From Flaccisagitta enflata (Eukaryota; Chaetognatha; Sagittoidea; Aphragmophora), in assembly GCA_965153355.1 (NCBI GenBank), contig OZ231127.1:84258001-84322000 (forward strand): 64,000 bases of DNA, read 5' to 3'. Under the pieces are notes generated by a model. The model saw only the letters and a program-made list of their open reading frames with translations, made no database searches and was not told the DNA's origin. Positions 63,070-64,000 of this stretch are shown here, piece by piece; the first letter of the stretch is position 1; each line of letters opens with the position of its first letter. The position numbers and the translations under genes were made by a program.

Positions 63070-63885
63070 GCCTCGAATCACCACCTGCGACTCCTGTGCG
63101 CTCACACACGCTGGGATGAAACATGCCTACAGTTGAGCTTCACCACCTGTGACTGCTGTGCGCCCAACCACGCTGGGATGAAACATGTCTCACGTTGAGC
63201 TTCACCACCTGCGACTCCTGTGCGCTCACACATGCTGGGATGAAACAAATCTACAGTTGAGCTTCACCACCTGCGACTCCTGTGCACTCACACACGCTGG
63301 GATGAAACGTATCTACAGTTGAGCTTCACCACCTGCGACTCCTGTGCGCTCACACACGCTGGGATAAAACATATCTACAGTTGAGCTTCACCACCTGCAA
63401 CTCCTGTGCGCTTACACACGCTGGGATGAAACATGCCTACAGTTGAGCTTCACCACCTGCGACTCCTGTGCGCTCACACACTCTGGGATGAAACATGCCT
63501 ACAGTTGAGCTTCACCACCTGCAACTCCTGTACGCCCAACCACGCTGGGATGAAACAAATCTACAATTGAGTTTCACCACCTGCGACTCCTGTGCATCCA
63601 CACACGCTGGGATGAAACATGCCTACAGTTAAGCTTCACCACCTGCAACTCCTGTGCGCTCACACACTCTGGGATGAAACATGCCTACAGTTGAGCTTCA
63701 CCACCTGCGACTCCTGTACGCCCAACCACGCTGGGATGAAACAAATCTACAATTGAGCTTGACCACCTGCGACTCCTGTGCATCCACACACGCTGGGATG
63801 AAACATATCTACAGTTGAGCTTCACCACCTGCGACTCCTGTGCGCCCACACATGCTGGGATGAAACATGTCTACAGTTGCGCTTT
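63070..63885. repeat. 62-bp satellite, about 13 units
   Basis: Unit CACCACCTGCGACTCCTGTG then CGCTCACACACGCTGGGATG and AAACATGCCTACAGTTGAGC. Units are 85-100% alike. A degraded unit continues to the window end. Confidence 0.9.
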
Positions 63886-64000
63886 GCCAAAGAGTGTCTA
63901 AAGGGTAAGGACAAGGGTAAAGACAAAATCAAGATGCGTATCTTGCTCATAACTACGCCAGGATGAACTATATTTACAGTACAACTATGCTGACAAGCGT

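Noticed and set aside
62990-63070. Channel exon FTMDFTKEWQR on the minus strand
   Set aside because: Weak resemblance to the W-D-R strand of the ligand-binding domain. It lacks a pyrimidine tract and a donor and ends in a purine-biased Lys/Arg run.

Overview
The window is metazoan nuclear DNA, most likely from an invertebrate with a repeat-swamped, intron-rich genome. It carries dispersed exons with GT/AG borders, immunoglobulin-domain and Cys-loop receptor coding, very abundant microsatellites and many families of short inverted-repeat elements. No bacterial operon, rRNA, tRNA or CRISPR was seen. The species cannot be fixed from the sequence.

Layout. (1) 0.3-1.6 kb, plus strand: the 3' end of an unrecognised gene, with two paralogous terminal exons. 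(2) 3.2-23.5 kb, minus strand: a multi-exon immunoglobulin-superfamily receptor rebuilt here from 13 exons whose splice phases all agree (about 817 codons, signal-peptide exon not found). It has two canonical Ig domains, two atypical Ig-like domains, one transmembrane segment and a cytoplasmic tail ending in an ITAM-type tyrosine pair. One of its introns is a short inverted-repeat transposon. The introns hold a Penelope-like reverse transcriptase relic, a fold-back element of about 1.35 kb and many smaller elements. (3) 25.1-30.5 kb: a young LTR retrotransposon without a recognisable pol. (4) 32-40 kb: a possible Glu-rich plus-strand exon and fragments resembling an ADAMTS spacer domain on the minus strand. 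(5) 45-61 kb, minus strand: a Cys-loop ligand-gated channel, probably anion-selective, with end of the extracellular domain, TM1-TM2, TM3 and part of the intracellular loop in five phase-consistent exons. The 5' exons lie beyond the window and TM4 was not found. (6) 61-64 kb: inverted-repeat elements and a 62-bp satellite.

The most unusual signal: at several splice junctions in different genes, the exon edge together with its splice site has been tandemly copied into the adjoining intron. The TM2 exon end and its donor are repeated about 26 times within 4.5 kb of (GA)n. The TM3 exon start is repeated 6 times, the loop exon start about 14 times, the first seen Ig exon start 3 times, and the ADAMTS-like exon start several times as a short repeat. 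Each array offers many near-identical competing splice sites.

Mobile DNA is modular. A 150-220-bp family (called R1 here) starts with a short palindrome TAGTCGCGTGC/GCACGCGACTA, has a GTCCGTCC-rich body and ends TATCCGGCCTTGTTT. R2 and R3 variants share the head style and body but have other tails. Coordinates of repeats are by eye and good to a few bases for short elements, less for decayed ones.
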